Part shown: one piece after another, positions 16,077 to 24,860 of the stretch
Layout: each line of letters starts with the position of its first letter
How positions within the stretch are numbered: the stretch's first letter is position 1
Origin: Anaerolineae bacterium
GTDB taxonomy: Bacteria; Chloroflexota; Anaerolineae; Aggregatilineales; Phototrophicaceae
Assembly (NCBI GenBank): GCA_026645945.1
Contig: JAPKMO010000028.1
Location: 1 to 41,694, forward strand
Direction: 5' to 3'
Length of the DNA stretch: 41,694 nucleotides
The notes under the pieces: generated by a model
Databases searched by the model: none
The model's input: only the letters and a program-made list of their open reading frames with translations
Told to the model about the DNA's origin: nothing
Translations under genes and position numbers: made by a program

Positions 16077-18857
16077 ATGGACGCTCTGACGCGCCGGATT
16101 CGCCTGTTTACCACGCTGATTTTACTGCTTCTGCCGCTGGTCTTCTTTTATAAGCTGGTTTTCACCGGCATGATCCTGGCGCGGGGCGACGTGTACGCCT
16201 ACTTCTACCCGTACTGGCAGGTGCGCAACGCCGCGTTGGGCAGCGGGACTCTACCGCTGTGGTCGCCGGAACTTTTCATGGGCGTGCCGCTGCTGGCGAA
16301 CAGCCAGGTCGGCACGTTTTACCCGCCCAACTGGCCGCTGGTGCCGTTCGACCCGCCGACCGGGGTCGCCATCAGCCTGCTGGCGCACATCACCTGGGCG
16401 CTGGCGGGGACATATCTGCTGGCGCGGCGAACCGTCGGTTTAGAGCGCATCCCGGCGCTGCTGGCGGCGGCGATTTTTGCCCTGGGCGGGTACATGGGCG
16501 CAAAGGCGGAAAACATCAACCAGCTTCAGGCATTGGCGTGGATGCCCTGGCTGTTCGCCCTGTTTGACGCGGCCATACACCAGGGCGCTGCCCGCCGCTG
16601 GACGGTGCTGCTGGCGGTCGGGCTGGCGCTGCAAACCCTGGCCGGACATCCGCAGACAGTTTTTATTACGGCGGTCGGGCTGGCGGTTTACGGCGCGGCG
16701 ACCTGGTTTGCCCCGGCGCGACAGGCGTCGTGGCGGGCGAGGCTGCACCCGGCGCTGGTGCTGGCCGCTGCCGGGGGCGGCGCGCTGCTGCTGGCTTCGC
16801 CGCAGCTTTTGCCTATGCTGGAACTGATGGGCGGCTCTAACCGCAGCGGCGGCCTCAATCCGCAGCAGGCGATGGCCTTCTCACTCAACCCGTTTGTGAT
16901 CGGGCGCGGCCTGCTGCCAAGCTACGACGGGCTGCTGTTCGGGGAATATGTAGCCTATACCGGCGTGATCGGCCTGGGGCTGGCGATTCTGGGCATCTTC
17001 AACCGGATTCCGACAGATCGCCCCGAAACGATATACCACCTGCCCTGGATTGTGCTGGCGGTGGTGGGTTTTGGACTGGCGCTGGGGCTGTACAACCCGC
17101 TGTACTGGACGCTGGCGAATCTGCCGGGTTTCAGCTTCTTCCGCGTGCCGGCGCGCTGGCTGGCGCTGTTCGCGCTGGCTGCCGCCATGCTGGCGGGCAT
17201 CGGGCTGCAAACGCTGGCCGCCGCGCCGCCGCGCCGGCGGTTCATGGTTCTGATCGTGTTGATCGTGGCCGGGTTGGGGGCGGCCAGCCGCCTGACCGAA
17301 CAGATGGCAGTGGATGTGATCGGTCCGGCGCTGCCGACCGAAAAGACGGTAATCGGCTGGGTGGCCGCGCTGGTTGTCCTGTTGGCCGCGCTGAACGTCC
17401 ACCGCGCGTCTTTACGGATCGCCTTCCTGGGCGCGGCGGCGCTGCTGGAACTGTTCCTGGCCTCGCGGGTGCTGGCCTATAACGAGGTTGTGCCGCCGGA
17501 CACCTTCCACGCGCAGCGGTTCACCATCAGCCAGCTTCGCGCTTACGCCGACGAGCAGACCCCGCCGGGGCGCGCCCTCAGCATCAGTGGTTTATTGTTC
17601 GACCCCGGCGACCGGGACAGCCTGATCGCCCGCTACCGCGAAGCCGGCATGTCCGACCTGGCGATTCGCATCGCGCTGGTGGATACTAAAATGCGCGAAA
17701 CGCTGGCCGCCAACCTGCCGCTGGTGTGGGGCGTGCCGAGCGTGGACGGTTTCGACGGCGGGCTGCTGCCGACCGGCTGGTACACCCAGTTTACATCGCT
17801 GATGCTGCCGCCGGGCGAACTGCGGACGATTGACGGGCGGCTGCGCGAAATCCTGGCGAAGCCGGAGTGCCGGGGTGCGTGCATCCCGGACGCTCGCTGG
17901 CTGAACCTGACCCACACACGCTACCTCATCACCGATAAAGTCTACGACCTTTGGCATGAGGACGTGGCCTACGATACGCAGTTTGAGATCCCGCTACAGC
18001 CGGGCGAAACTACGGCCATTCGCGCTGTGCCGGACTTCGAGGCCGACGCGCTGGACGTGCTGTATACCTGCCCGGATGTGGACTGCCGCGCTCCCGCCGC
18101 GATTTTTTACGATGCCAAAGGCGAAATGGAAATATTGGCCGCCGCCGAAAAGCCGGTTGAAGTGGGCGGCTTCTGGCTGGCGCGGCTGACGCTGCCCCCG
18201 GATAATACAGCGCGAACACCCATCCGCATCACCCTGCGCGCCCATGAAACGCCCGTGACCGTGACCGCCGCCACACGGGTAGACACCCGCACCGGGGCGT
18301 TCACGTCCTTAACGCTTGGCCCCTGGCGGCGGGTGCTGTCCAGCGACATCAAACTGTACGAAAACCTGGATGCGCTGCCCCGCGCTTTTGTTGTGCATCA
18401 GGCGCTTTTTGTGCCGGATACCTGGATGGGCAGCGAGGACGCGCTGAACCTGATGCGCGAACCGACCTTCGATCCGGCGCGGACGGTCATTATTGCCGGT
18501 GATGACGATTCAGCCGCGCCCGCCGCAGAACCGCCGGAAGCCCTGCCTGCGAACGCCACCATCGAAACCTACACCCCCACCCATGTTGAAATCACCGCCA
18601 ATACCGACGCCGGCGGCTGGCTGGTGCTGGCGGATGCTTATTTCCCCGGCTGGCAGGCCGAAATTAACGGCCAGGCCGCGCCGGTTTACCGCGCCGACGT
18701 AATGTTCAGGACGGTACGGCTGCCGGCGGGCGAAAGCCGCGTGGTTTTTACCTTCACTCCCACCGGCTGGCCCTGGATATTCCTGCCCGGCGCGGCGGCC
18801 TGGCTGGTGGCGGCGCTGCTGTGGCGCAAAAGGCGGAAAAACACTATTATGACGTAA
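16077..18857 (+). CDS. YfhO-family polytopic membrane protein (GT-C-like)
   Basis: 926 residues. The first half (1-420) has about 11-12 membrane helices; the first outer loop carries GDVYAYFYPYWQVRNAALGSGTLPLWSPELFMGVPLLANSQVGTFYPPNW, the YfhO signature, including the conserved acidic residue after the first helix. The second half is a large extracytoplasmic domain (about 480-890), ending in GWLVLADAYFPGWQAEINGQ and a last membrane helix. Gram-positive YfhO proteins are GT-C-type enzymes that add sugars to cell-wall or teichoic polymers from lipid-linked donors; a similar envelope glycosylation role is inferred. It runs 26 bp ahead of the TIR-WD40 gene, probably co-transcribed. Confidence 0.9.
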   Translation: MDALTRRIRLFTTLILLLLPLVFFYKLVFTGMILARGDVYAYFYPYWQVRNAALGSGTLPLWSPELFMGVPLLANSQVGTFYPPNWPLVPFDPPTGVAISLLAHITWALAGTYLLARRTVGLERIPALLAAAIFALGGYMGAKAENINQLQALAWMPWLFALFDAAIHQGAARRWTVLLAVGLALQTLAGHPQTVFITAVGLAVYGAATWFAPARQASWRARLHPALVLAAAGGGALLLASPQLLPMLELMGGSNRSGGLNPQQAMAFSLNPFVIGRGLLPSYDGLLFGEYVAYTGVIGLGLAILGIFNRIPTDRPETIYHLPWIVLAVVGFGLALGLYNPLYWTLANLPGFSFFRVPARWLALFALAAAMLAGIGLQTLAAAPPRRRFMVLIVLIVAGLGAASRLTEQMAVDVIGPALPTEKTVIGWVAALVVLLAALNVHRASLRIAFLGAAALLELFLASRVLAYNEVVPPDTFHAQRFTISQLRAYADEQTPPGRALSISGLLFDPGDRDSLIARYREAGMSDLAIRIALVDTKMRETLAANLPLVWGVPSVDGFDGGLLPTGWYTQFTSLMLPPGELRTIDGRLREILAKPECRGACIPDARWLNLTHTRYLITDKVYDLWHEDVAYDTQFEIPLQPGETTAIRAVPDFEADALDVLYTCPDVDCRAPAAIFYDAKGEMEILAAAEKPVEVGGFWLARLTLPPDNTARTPIRITLRAHETPVTVTAATRVDTRTGAFTSLTLGPWRRVLSSDIKLYENLDALPRAFVVHQALFVPDTWMGSEDALNLMREPTFDPARTVIIAGDDDSAAPAAEPPEALPANATIETYTPTHVEITANTDAGGWLVLADAYFPGWQAEINGQAAPVYRADVMFRTVRLPAGESRVVFTFTPTGWPWIFLPGAAAWLVAALLWRKRRKNTIMT

Positions 18858-18883
18858 CGTAAAAACGAAGGGAGGGACAGCTG

Positions 18884-21800
18884 ATGGCGGACGTATTCAT
18901 CTCGTACTCCCGCAGAGATGCGGATTTCGTCCGGCAGTTACACGCCCGGCTGTCCGAAGCCGGGCGCGACTGCTGGGTAGACTGGGAGGATATCCCCCCT
19001 TCTGCCGCCTGGTTGAGCGAGATTTATGGCGCGATTGAAGCCGCCGATGCGTTTATCTTCGTCATCACGCCGGATTCGCTGGCTTCGACCGTCTGCGGAC
19101 AGGAACTCGAACACGCGCTCAAACATAACAAACGTCTGGTGCCGCTGCTGCGCCGCCCCGCCGACGGCCAGGATGTGCCGGAACCTCTGGCCGCCCTCAA
19201 CTGGATTTACTGCCGGGAAACCGACTCTTTTGACGAGGCTTTCGGCCGACTGCTGGCCGCGCTGGATACCGATCTGGCCTACGTGCGTGCGCATACCCGC
19301 CTGCTGGTGCGCGCCGTCGAATGGGAAACCAGAGCATTGAACAACAGCTATCTGCTGCGCGGAGATGACCTGAGTGAAGCCGAATCCTGGCTGGCCGGCA
19401 GCGGCGGCAAAAACCCCGCGCCGTCCGACCTGCACACACGCTACATCTTCCGCAGCCGCCAGGCGGCCAACGCGCGCCAGCGGGTGACAATCGGTTCGCT
19501 GGCCGGCGGCCTGGTGCTGGCGCTGGTGCTGGCGGCCTTCGCCCTCGTCCAGTGGAACAACGCCAATCTATCGCAGGCGACCGCCGTCGCCGAAGCGGAC
19601 AGCCGCGCCACCCAGCAGCGAATCGCGGAGGATAACGCCGCTGCTGCCCAGGCCGCCGAGGGAACGGCGCTGGCCGAAGCCGACAGCCGCGCCACCCAGG
19701 AACGCATCGCCCTGGACAACGCCGGAACCGCCGTCGCCGCGCAGGCCACCGCCGTCGAGGAAGCCAACGTGCGCGCCACCGCCCAGGCGGTCGCCGAAAT
19801 GCAGGCGCGCATCGCACAGTCCGGCCAGTTGGCGGCGCAGGCGCTCAACCAGATCAACGAACACCTGGACATGGCGCTGCTGCTCAGCGCCGAGGCTTAC
19901 CGGACTTACAACACCTTTGAAGCCCGCCGCAGCCTGCTAACGACGGTCGCCGAACGCCCGGAACTGGTGATGTACCTGCGCGAACATGCATCGGACGCGC
20001 CGGTTTCTGCCGTCGCCATCAGCCGGGATGGACGCGCGCTGGCCTCCGCCGATGAGGACGGCACGATCATCCTGTGGGACGCCGCCACCGGCCAGCGCCG
20101 CTGGCGCGCGGTAGACCACATTTTTCAGATCACCCGGCTGGCGTTTACCCCGGACGGCCAGACGCTGCTGGCGACCGATACCCGCGAAAATCTGACCCTT
20201 TGGGACGTAAATACCGGGCAGCGAATCGCCTGGCCGCACGTTGGAGAGGCTTTGGATGGCGCGCTGGCAGCCGATTTTAGCTCCGATGGGCGTTTTAAGG
20301 CTTCTGCGTCACTTCCCAATCCGAACCCGGCTGTCATTCTCTGGGATGTATTGAGCGGGCAGCGGCTGGCCGCGCTGACCGGGCATACCGATCTTATGGA
20401 CGATGTAGCCTTCAGCCCGGACGGGCGCTGGCTGGCCTCGGTGGCCGAAGACCGCACCCTGCGGCTGTGGGATGTAGAAACCCACCAGTCGGTCGGCGAC
20501 CCCTGGCAGACCGAAACGCAGAACTGGCCGACCGATCTGACCTGGAGGCCAGATGGTAAAGTCCTGGCAGTGGCTTACATCGGCTACGGGCTGATGCTGT
20601 GGGACGCGGAAAACCGGCGCGAAATCGCCCGGCGGGAAATAGACACGAGTTCGCCAGAGACGATTGAACAACTGGCCTTTACCCCCGACGGCGCGACTCT
20701 GATCGCCGGATTAAACACCGGCAGAATCATGCGGTTGAATGCCGAAACGCTGGAACAGGTCGGCAGCGCGCTGGCCGGGCATACCGGCAAGGTTAACGCC
20801 CTGGCCGTAAGCGCCGATGGCCGCCGGCTGGTTTCCGGCGGCGAGGATGGACTGGTGATCGTGTGGTCACTGGTAAAACGCCCCGCCTTTGGCCGAACGC
20901 TCGATTATTCATTAGAAGCAGGCACGCCGCGAAATATCACCTTCAACGGGGATGAACTGATTCTCCTGCAATGCGCCGAGGACTGCCTGAATCGTGTCGT
21001 GTCGCGTTGGGATGCAGCCACCGGGCAGCCTAAAGGCGAGCCGCTGGCCTTTTCGAACGACCAGTTCAGGGCTTTCCGCATGGCTTTCAACTCGGATGGC
21101 AGCGCGCTGGCATCCGGCGGCATGGATAATCAGGTGATGCTGGTGGACCTGGCAGCCGGCGCTGACATCCACGAGCCGCTGCGCGGGCATGGTGACTATG
21201 CAACTGCGTTCGCCTTCAGCCTGGATGGCAAACTGCTGGCCTCCAGCAGCCTGGATAATACCATCCTTCTTTGGGATACCGCGACGGGTGAGCCGAAGGG
21301 AGAAATCGCGCTGGAAACACAGGTTTTCTCGGTTGACCCCGGCGGATTCTGGAGCCTGGCTTTCAGCCCGGATGGCCGGCTGCTGGCCGCCGGTGATGGT
21401 AATGGAACTATCCACGTGTGGGAAGTTTCCGGCGGCGCGCTGCTGGACGAATACAATGCCCATGAGTTCGCCATCGTGGATGCAGTAGCCTTCAGCCCGG
21501 ATGGCCGGCTGCTGGCGTCTGGCGGCGGCAATTACCAGATCACGCTGTGGGACATGCAGAGACATCAGCGCGTCGGCCAGCCGCTGGTCGGGCATACCAA
21601 CAGCGTCAACGCGCTGGCCTTCAGCCCGGATGGGGAGATTCTGGCATCGGCGGGCAACGATGGGCAGATTTTCCTGTGGGATGTCGCTACCGGGCAGCCT
21701 TACGGCCCACCCCTCGCCGGGCATACCTTCCTTGCAGTTCATCTGGCGTTCAGCCCCGATGGCCGCTGGCTGGCTTCTTCCGGCCCGCGCGAGGTTATTC

Positions 21801-22384
21801 TGTGGAATATGACCGCCGAAGGTTGGCGCGCGGCGGCCTGCGACCGGGCGCGCCTGAACTTTACGCCCGTTGAGTGGGAGCGGTTTTTCCCCGGCCAGGA
21901 TTATCGCCCAAGCTGCCCGGAAAGTCCCGCCGGGCTGCCTGAGGTGCTGGCGCGCGGCGAGTCGCTGGCGCGGGACGGCGATAAAAACGGCGCGGGACGG
22001 CTGTTCGAGACGGCGATGAATTGGGCATCGCAGACCGATGACAGCCGCTCGTTGGCGCAGGTCTGCTACCGGGGTGCGCTGAACGGCTTCGCCTCGCTGG
22101 TGCTGCCGGCCTGCGAACGCGCCGTCCAGATGTCGCCGGAAGCGGGCGTACCGTATCACCGGCGCGGCATCGCCCGCGCGCTGCTGGGTGATTATGCCGG
22201 GGCCGCCGAGGACTTCCGGGTGATGCTGGAATGGCTTAAAACCTGGAACGATAGTTTTCCTGAATCGGAGCGCGGGGTTTACGAGGCCCTGTCGCCGGGC
22301 ATTCTGGGCTGGATAACGGCGCTTAAAGCCGGGCAAAACCCCTTCGATGCCGATACGCTGGCTGCCCTGCGCGAGCAGGGTTAA
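18884..22384 (+). CDS. TIR - transmembrane - coiled-coil - WD40 - TPR-like protein
   Basis: 1166 residues; ATG behind GGGAGGG. TIR domain 1-130 (VFISYSRRDADF, DWEDIP, ITPDSLASTVCGQE with Glu74 at the NADase position), the same post-TIR block as its paralogue (LRGDDLSEAESWL), then Arg-rich RSRQAANARQR before one membrane helix (about 203-224). A coiled coil (about 228-320) has repeats of AEADSRATQxRIAxDNA. About twelve diverged WD40 repeats (355-935) probably form two propellers (FSPDGRxLASxGxD, LWDxxTG). The C-terminus (about 980-1130) looks like TPRs (YHRRGIARALLGDYAGAAEDF). The charge pattern predicts TIR inside and WD40 outside. Repeats are far less alike than in the protein at 1-2380. Role as receptor or NAD-consuming effector is inferred. 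Confidence 0.93.
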   Translation: MADVFISYSRRDADFVRQLHARLSEAGRDCWVDWEDIPPSAAWLSEIYGAIEAADAFIFVITPDSLASTVCGQELEHALKHNKRLVPLLRRPADGQDVPEPLAALNWIYCRETDSFDEAFGRLLAALDTDLAYVRAHTRLLVRAVEWETRALNNSYLLRGDDLSEAESWLAGSGGKNPAPSDLHTRYIFRSRQAANARQRVTIGSLAGGLVLALVLAAFALVQWNNANLSQATAVAEADSRATQQRIAEDNAAAAQAAEGTALAEADSRATQERIALDNAGTAVAAQATAVEEANVRATAQAVAEMQARIAQSGQLAAQALNQINEHLDMALLLSAEAYRTYNTFEARRSLLTTVAERPELVMYLREHASDAPVSAVAISRDGRALASADEDGTIILWDAATGQRRWRAVDHIFQITRLAFTPDGQTLLATDTRENLTLWDVNTGQRIAWPHVGEALDGALAADFSSDGRFKASASLPNPNPAVILWDVLSGQRLAALTGHTDLMDDVAFSPDGRWLASVAEDRTLRLWDVETHQSVGDPWQTETQNWPTDLTWRPDGKVLAVAYIGYGLMLWDAENRREIARREIDTSSPETIEQLAFTPDGATLIAGLNTGRIMRLNAETLEQVGSALAGHTGKVNALAVSADGRRLVSGGEDGLVIVWSLVKRPAFGRTLDYSLEAGTPRNITFNGDELILLQCAEDCLNRVVSRWDAATGQPKGEPLAFSNDQFRAFRMAFNSDGSALASGGMDNQVMLVDLAAGADIHEPLRGHGDYATAFAFSLDGKLLASSSLDNTILLWDTATGEPKGEIALETQVFSVDPGGFWSLAFSPDGRLLAAGDGNGTIHVWEVSGGALLDEYNAHEFAIVDAVAFSPDGRLLASGGGNYQITLWDMQRHQRVGQPLVGHTNSVNALAFSPDGEILASAGNDGQIFLWDVATGQPYGPPLAGHTFLAVHLAFSPDGRWLASSGPREVILWNMTAEGWRAAACDRARLNFTPVEWERFFPGQDYRPSCPESPAGLPEVLARGESLARDGDKNGAGRLFETAMNWASQTDDSRSLAQVCYRGALNGFASLVLPACERAVQMSPEAGVPYHRRGIARALLGDYAGAAEDFRVMLEWLKTWNDSFPESERGVYEALSPGILGWITALKAGQNPFDADTLAALREQG

Positions 22385-22387
22385 ATG

Positions 22388-22544
22388 CCATTTGAGAAGT
22401 CCTTTTGCCCTCATCCCCCAGCCCTTTCTCCCTTATGGAGAAGGGGAGAAAAGACCGCTTAAACTCCTCTCCCTCAGAGAGCGGGCGAGCCGAACGGGGA
22501 CGCATATCCCCTGAGCGCGAGTGGGGCGAGGGCTTTTCAAATGG
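22388..22544. repeat. Palindromic dispersed element (copy R1, MITE-like)
   Basis: The 22407-22533 core begins GCCCTCATCCCC and ends GGGGCGAGGGC, imperfect inverted ends; outer CCATTTGA (22388-22395) pairs with TCAAATGG (22537-22544). Inside are hairpins such as TTCTCC-CTTAT-GGAGAA. Its reverse complement aligns along most of its length with the insertion in metH at 39013-39109, sharing the core CCCCTTCTCCATAAGGGAGAA and both ends; the metH copy lacks about 38 bp of the left part. It lies just after the TIR-WD40 stop. Confidence 0.8.
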
Positions 22545-22566
22545 TCTCTTAGCGAGGCGCAAACCA

Positions 22567-22592
22567 GGGGACGCGCTTGCAGGCGCGCCCCC
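22567..22592. repeat. GC-rich hairpin repeat (family GCGCGCCCCTAC, copy 1)
   Basis: GGGGACGCGC, loop TTGCA, then GGCGCGCCCCC followed by CTAC. Related copies at 29580-29606 and, inside metH, 41159-41185 share the CGCGCCCCTAC end. Here it sits between the convergent TIR-WD40 and PA14-SH3b genes and might act as a transcript-end hairpin, though there is no T-run. Confidence 0.55.
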
Positions 22593-22600
22593 TACTCTAT

Positions 22601-23656
22601 CTACGGCTGCACAATAGGTATGGTATCCAGGCTGCCTTCGACCACGCGCAGATAGGCCGACCATACCCAGCCGGTTGTGCCTTTCCACACCACCTGCCAC
22701 CACTCGCCGCTGGCCGTCCGGGCGACCACGCCGACCGTTCCGCCCCAGGTGACGCGCCCGATCTGCTCCGAATAGATGGTCGGCTGGGCACGCAGCCGGA
22801 GGGTCGAAAACGCCATCGCCACCACGCCGGTTGGGGACGTGGCTGCCGGGTTGCCGGTGAGAGCAAAGCTGCTGATAACCGGCGCGTTAAATTCGTTTTG
22901 CGGGATGTACAGGTAATAACCGAGCGCCCAGCCCTGCCGGTCGCTTAATTGCAGCAAAAACCAGCGCGCGTTTTGGTCGCGCCCGATGACCTGATAGGTT
23001 TGCCCACGCAGGATGCTGCCGATGCGATCCGAATAGACCGACGGCGCAGCGCGCACATTTAACACCGGGGCGCGGATAACCGTCGCCGTGATCGCGCCTT
23101 CCGGGATGGGCGGCAGGCCGGTCGGGGCGGGTGTTTCGGTCGGGCCGGGCGTGGGGCTGGGGCCGAGCGTCGGCACAACGCCGCCGAAAACCCACTGCAC
23201 CTGAATCATGGCGATGTCTATGCCTTCAAAATACTCGACTGTGATATTATGCGGCCCGGCGGTCATGGCCCGCACGAAAGTATCGGTGGTCTGCGGCCTG
23301 GGGACGAAACGATCCAGCATGAGCTGGCCGTCTATAAAAACGCGCACGCCGTCATCCGACGTGATGGTGAACGTATAATTGCCTTCGGCGAACGTCTGGG
23401 TGGAGGTGAACCGCGCCGAGAAGTTATCCGCGCCGATGCCCGGCACGGCCACGCTGTTGACGACCGGCGCGCCCGTCCCCCAGTTGAAGTTGATGCCGCC
23501 GGGAATAGTGACGGTGACGCCCGTCCCGGTCAGGTTGTTGGACGGGAAGAAGGTAGCCGACCAGTTGGTGCCAAATTCCTGCGCCTGCGCCGTGCCGATC
23601 ATCAAGCCAAGCAAGACGGCGACGAGTACAAGACCGATGCCAGCGGTTTTCGACAT
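22601..23656 (-). CDS. Secreted PA14 - SH3b - SH3b protein
   Basis: 351 residues from MSKTAGIGLVLVAVLLGLMIGTAQAQ, a clean signal peptide cut after AQA; this ATG is chosen over an upstream in-frame start because it directly precedes the signal sequence. A PA14 beta-sandwich domain (about 28-165) has YTFTITSDDGVRVFIDGQLMLD, with the DDG motif of calcium/carbohydrate-binding PA14 domains. A Pro/Thr linker leads to two bacterial SH3 domains (about 205-265, LNVRAAPSVYSDRIGSI, and about 285-345, LRLRAQPTIYSEQIGRV). PA14 binds glycans and SH3b typically binds peptidoglycan, so this is probably a wall-bound carbohydrate-binding protein. It converges with the TIR-WD40 gene. Confidence 0.88.
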   Translation of the reverse strand: MSKTAGIGLVLVAVLLGLMIGTAQAQEFGTNWSATFFPSNNLTGTGVTVTIPGGINFNWGTGAPVVNSVAVPGIGADNFSARFTSTQTFAEGNYTFTITSDDGVRVFIDGQLMLDRFVPRPQTTDTFVRAMTAGPHNITVEYFEGIDIAMIQVQWVFGGVVPTLGPSPTPGPTETPAPTGLPPIPEGAITATVIRAPVLNVRAAPSVYSDRIGSILRGQTYQVIGRDQNARWFLLQLSDRQGWALGYYLYIPQNEFNAPVISSFALTGNPAATSPTGVVAMAFSTLRLRAQPTIYSEQIGRVTWGGTVGVVARTASGEWWQVVWKGTTGWVWSAYLRVVEGSLDTIPIVQP

Positions 23657-23810
23657 GCGCCCTGAACTCCTGTATAAAAACCATTTTTCCAAGTATAACG
23701 TTTTTACGCCTAACGGACGATGGTTCGTATGTGCTATGGCACGCACAGGCGCCGGCCCAATGGCCGGCTGCGGGTTATATGGCCTGCAATCCGAGCGGTG
23801 TCAAACAGGG

Positions 23811-24746
23811 CTACGTTTTTTTGCGTACCGTGTCATCAGCCTTACGCGCGGCTTCTTCGCGCGCTTTTTTCTCGGTGATGCCGATGCCGGGGAACCATTC
23901 GTCGGCCAGCGCCCCGGCCTGCCGGGTCAGCACCAGCCCGCCCAGGTCGCGGGCGATCCATTCCAGCATTTTGGGGTCAACCCAGGTCACGCTGTCCACC
24001 TGGACGGCGCGCGCCCCGGCTTCCATGTAATCGCGGGCGTCCTGCTGGCTGTGGATGCCGCCCGCGCCGATGATCGGCACTTCAAACTTGCTCGCCATCT
24101 GCCCCACCACCCGCAGCACCAGCGGTTTGACCAGCGGACCGTACAGCCGCCCGCTCACCAGCCGCCCGGTATGCGGGTCGCGGGCGGTGCCGCGCGGCGG
24201 AGCGGCGATCACCAGCGCACCCGCGCCGGCGTCATCGGCGGCCCGCCCCAACGTATAGGTGTCCCCCACCGGCAGCCGCACCAGCACCGGCTTTTCGGTA
24301 TGGTTGACCGCCGCTTTTACGAACTGCTCGGCCTCCTGCCAGGTGATGTCGTCGTTCAGCCCCAGTTCGATAGCATCTACCGAGTCTTCGCGGTCAATCC
24401 GTTCCGCGCCGCGCCGCACCTGCTCGACAGTCGTGCCGACCAAATGCAGGATGACCGGCATGGGCAGCCCTGCCCAAAGCTGCCGGTACTGCTCCAGCAC
24501 TTTATTCAGGCCGGGGTTCGGCAGCCCGGTATGAACCAGCATCCCGGCATCCAGCAGCACCACGCGCGTACCAGTGGCCGGCTGCCAGGGTTGGAACGTC
24601 ACCGGGTTTGTAACCAGCGCCCCCAGTTTTTCCAGCTTAACCAGGTTTTTGTATTCGTCGCCAAAACCCGCCGTGCCGGCAGCCGGCATCACGGGCGATT
24701 CGACAAACAGGCTGCTTTTACCGGGGCGGGTGATTTCCGTCGTCAT
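23811..24746 (-). CDS. FMN-dependent TIM-barrel enzyme (dihydroorotate dehydrogenase/nitronate monooxygenase-like)
   Basis: 311 residues from MTTEITRPGKSSLF, with AAAGGA 8 nt upstream. Barrel features: VMPAAGTAGFGDEY at the N-terminus, GALVTNPVT, GMLVHTGLPNPGLNKVLEQY (similar to the GLPNPG segment of dihydroorotate dehydrogenases), KPVLVRLPVG, VPIIGAGGIHSQQDARDYMEAGARAVQVDS (phosphate-binding loop for FMN, about 225-255). The long charged C-terminal tail (ITEKKAREEAARKADDTVRKKT) is unusual. The true substrate is not clear: no pyrimidine genes are nearby, so I do not call it pyrD. Probably a solitary oxidoreductase. Confidence 0.78.
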   Translation of the reverse strand: MTTEITRPGKSSLFVESPVMPAAGTAGFGDEYKNLVKLEKLGALVTNPVTFQPWQPATGTRVVLLDAGMLVHTGLPNPGLNKVLEQYRQLWAGLPMPVILHLVGTTVEQVRRGAERIDREDSVDAIELGLNDDITWQEAEQFVKAAVNHTEKPVLVRLPVGDTYTLGRAADDAGAGALVIAAPPRGTARDPHTGRLVSGRLYGPLVKPLVLRVVGQMASKFEVPIIGAGGIHSQQDARDYMEAGARAVQVDSVTWVDPKMLEWIARDLGGLVLTRQAGALADEWFPGIGITEKKAREEAARKADDTVRKKT

Positions 24747-24755
24747 GCAAGATGT

Positions 24756-24768
24756 CCTTTGACAAAGG
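24756..24768. repeat. Small perfect dyad CCTTTG-A-CAAAGG over the FMN enzyme's ribosome-binding site
   Basis: Six-base perfect arms with one central base, covering the AAAGGA Shine-Dalgarno used on the minus strand. It could be a protein-binding site or an RNA hairpin limiting translation, or chance. Confidence 0.35.
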
Positions 24769-24803
24769 CCCTTCTGCGCTCTAGTGTAGCACGAGTCAGG
24801 CGT

Positions 24804-24832
24804 ATGACAGGTGCTTGGGATTATGATATAAC
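24804..24832 (+). promoter_or_regulatory. sigma70-type promoter of the SGNH hydrolase gene
   Basis: ATGACA (five of six matches), 17-bp spacer, TATAAC (five of six). Initiation near 24839, then GGAGG at 24848-24852 and ATG at 24861. Confidence 0.65.
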
Positions 24833-24860
24833 GGAAAGGATTTTGTTGGAGGATAAGCAG

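Noticed and set aside
23379-24860. A long plus-strand frame that would extend the SGNH hydrolase N-terminally by about 490 residues
   Set aside because: The extension is antisense to the PA14-SH3b and FMN-enzyme genes; a promoter, GGAGG and a signal peptide mark the true start at 24861.
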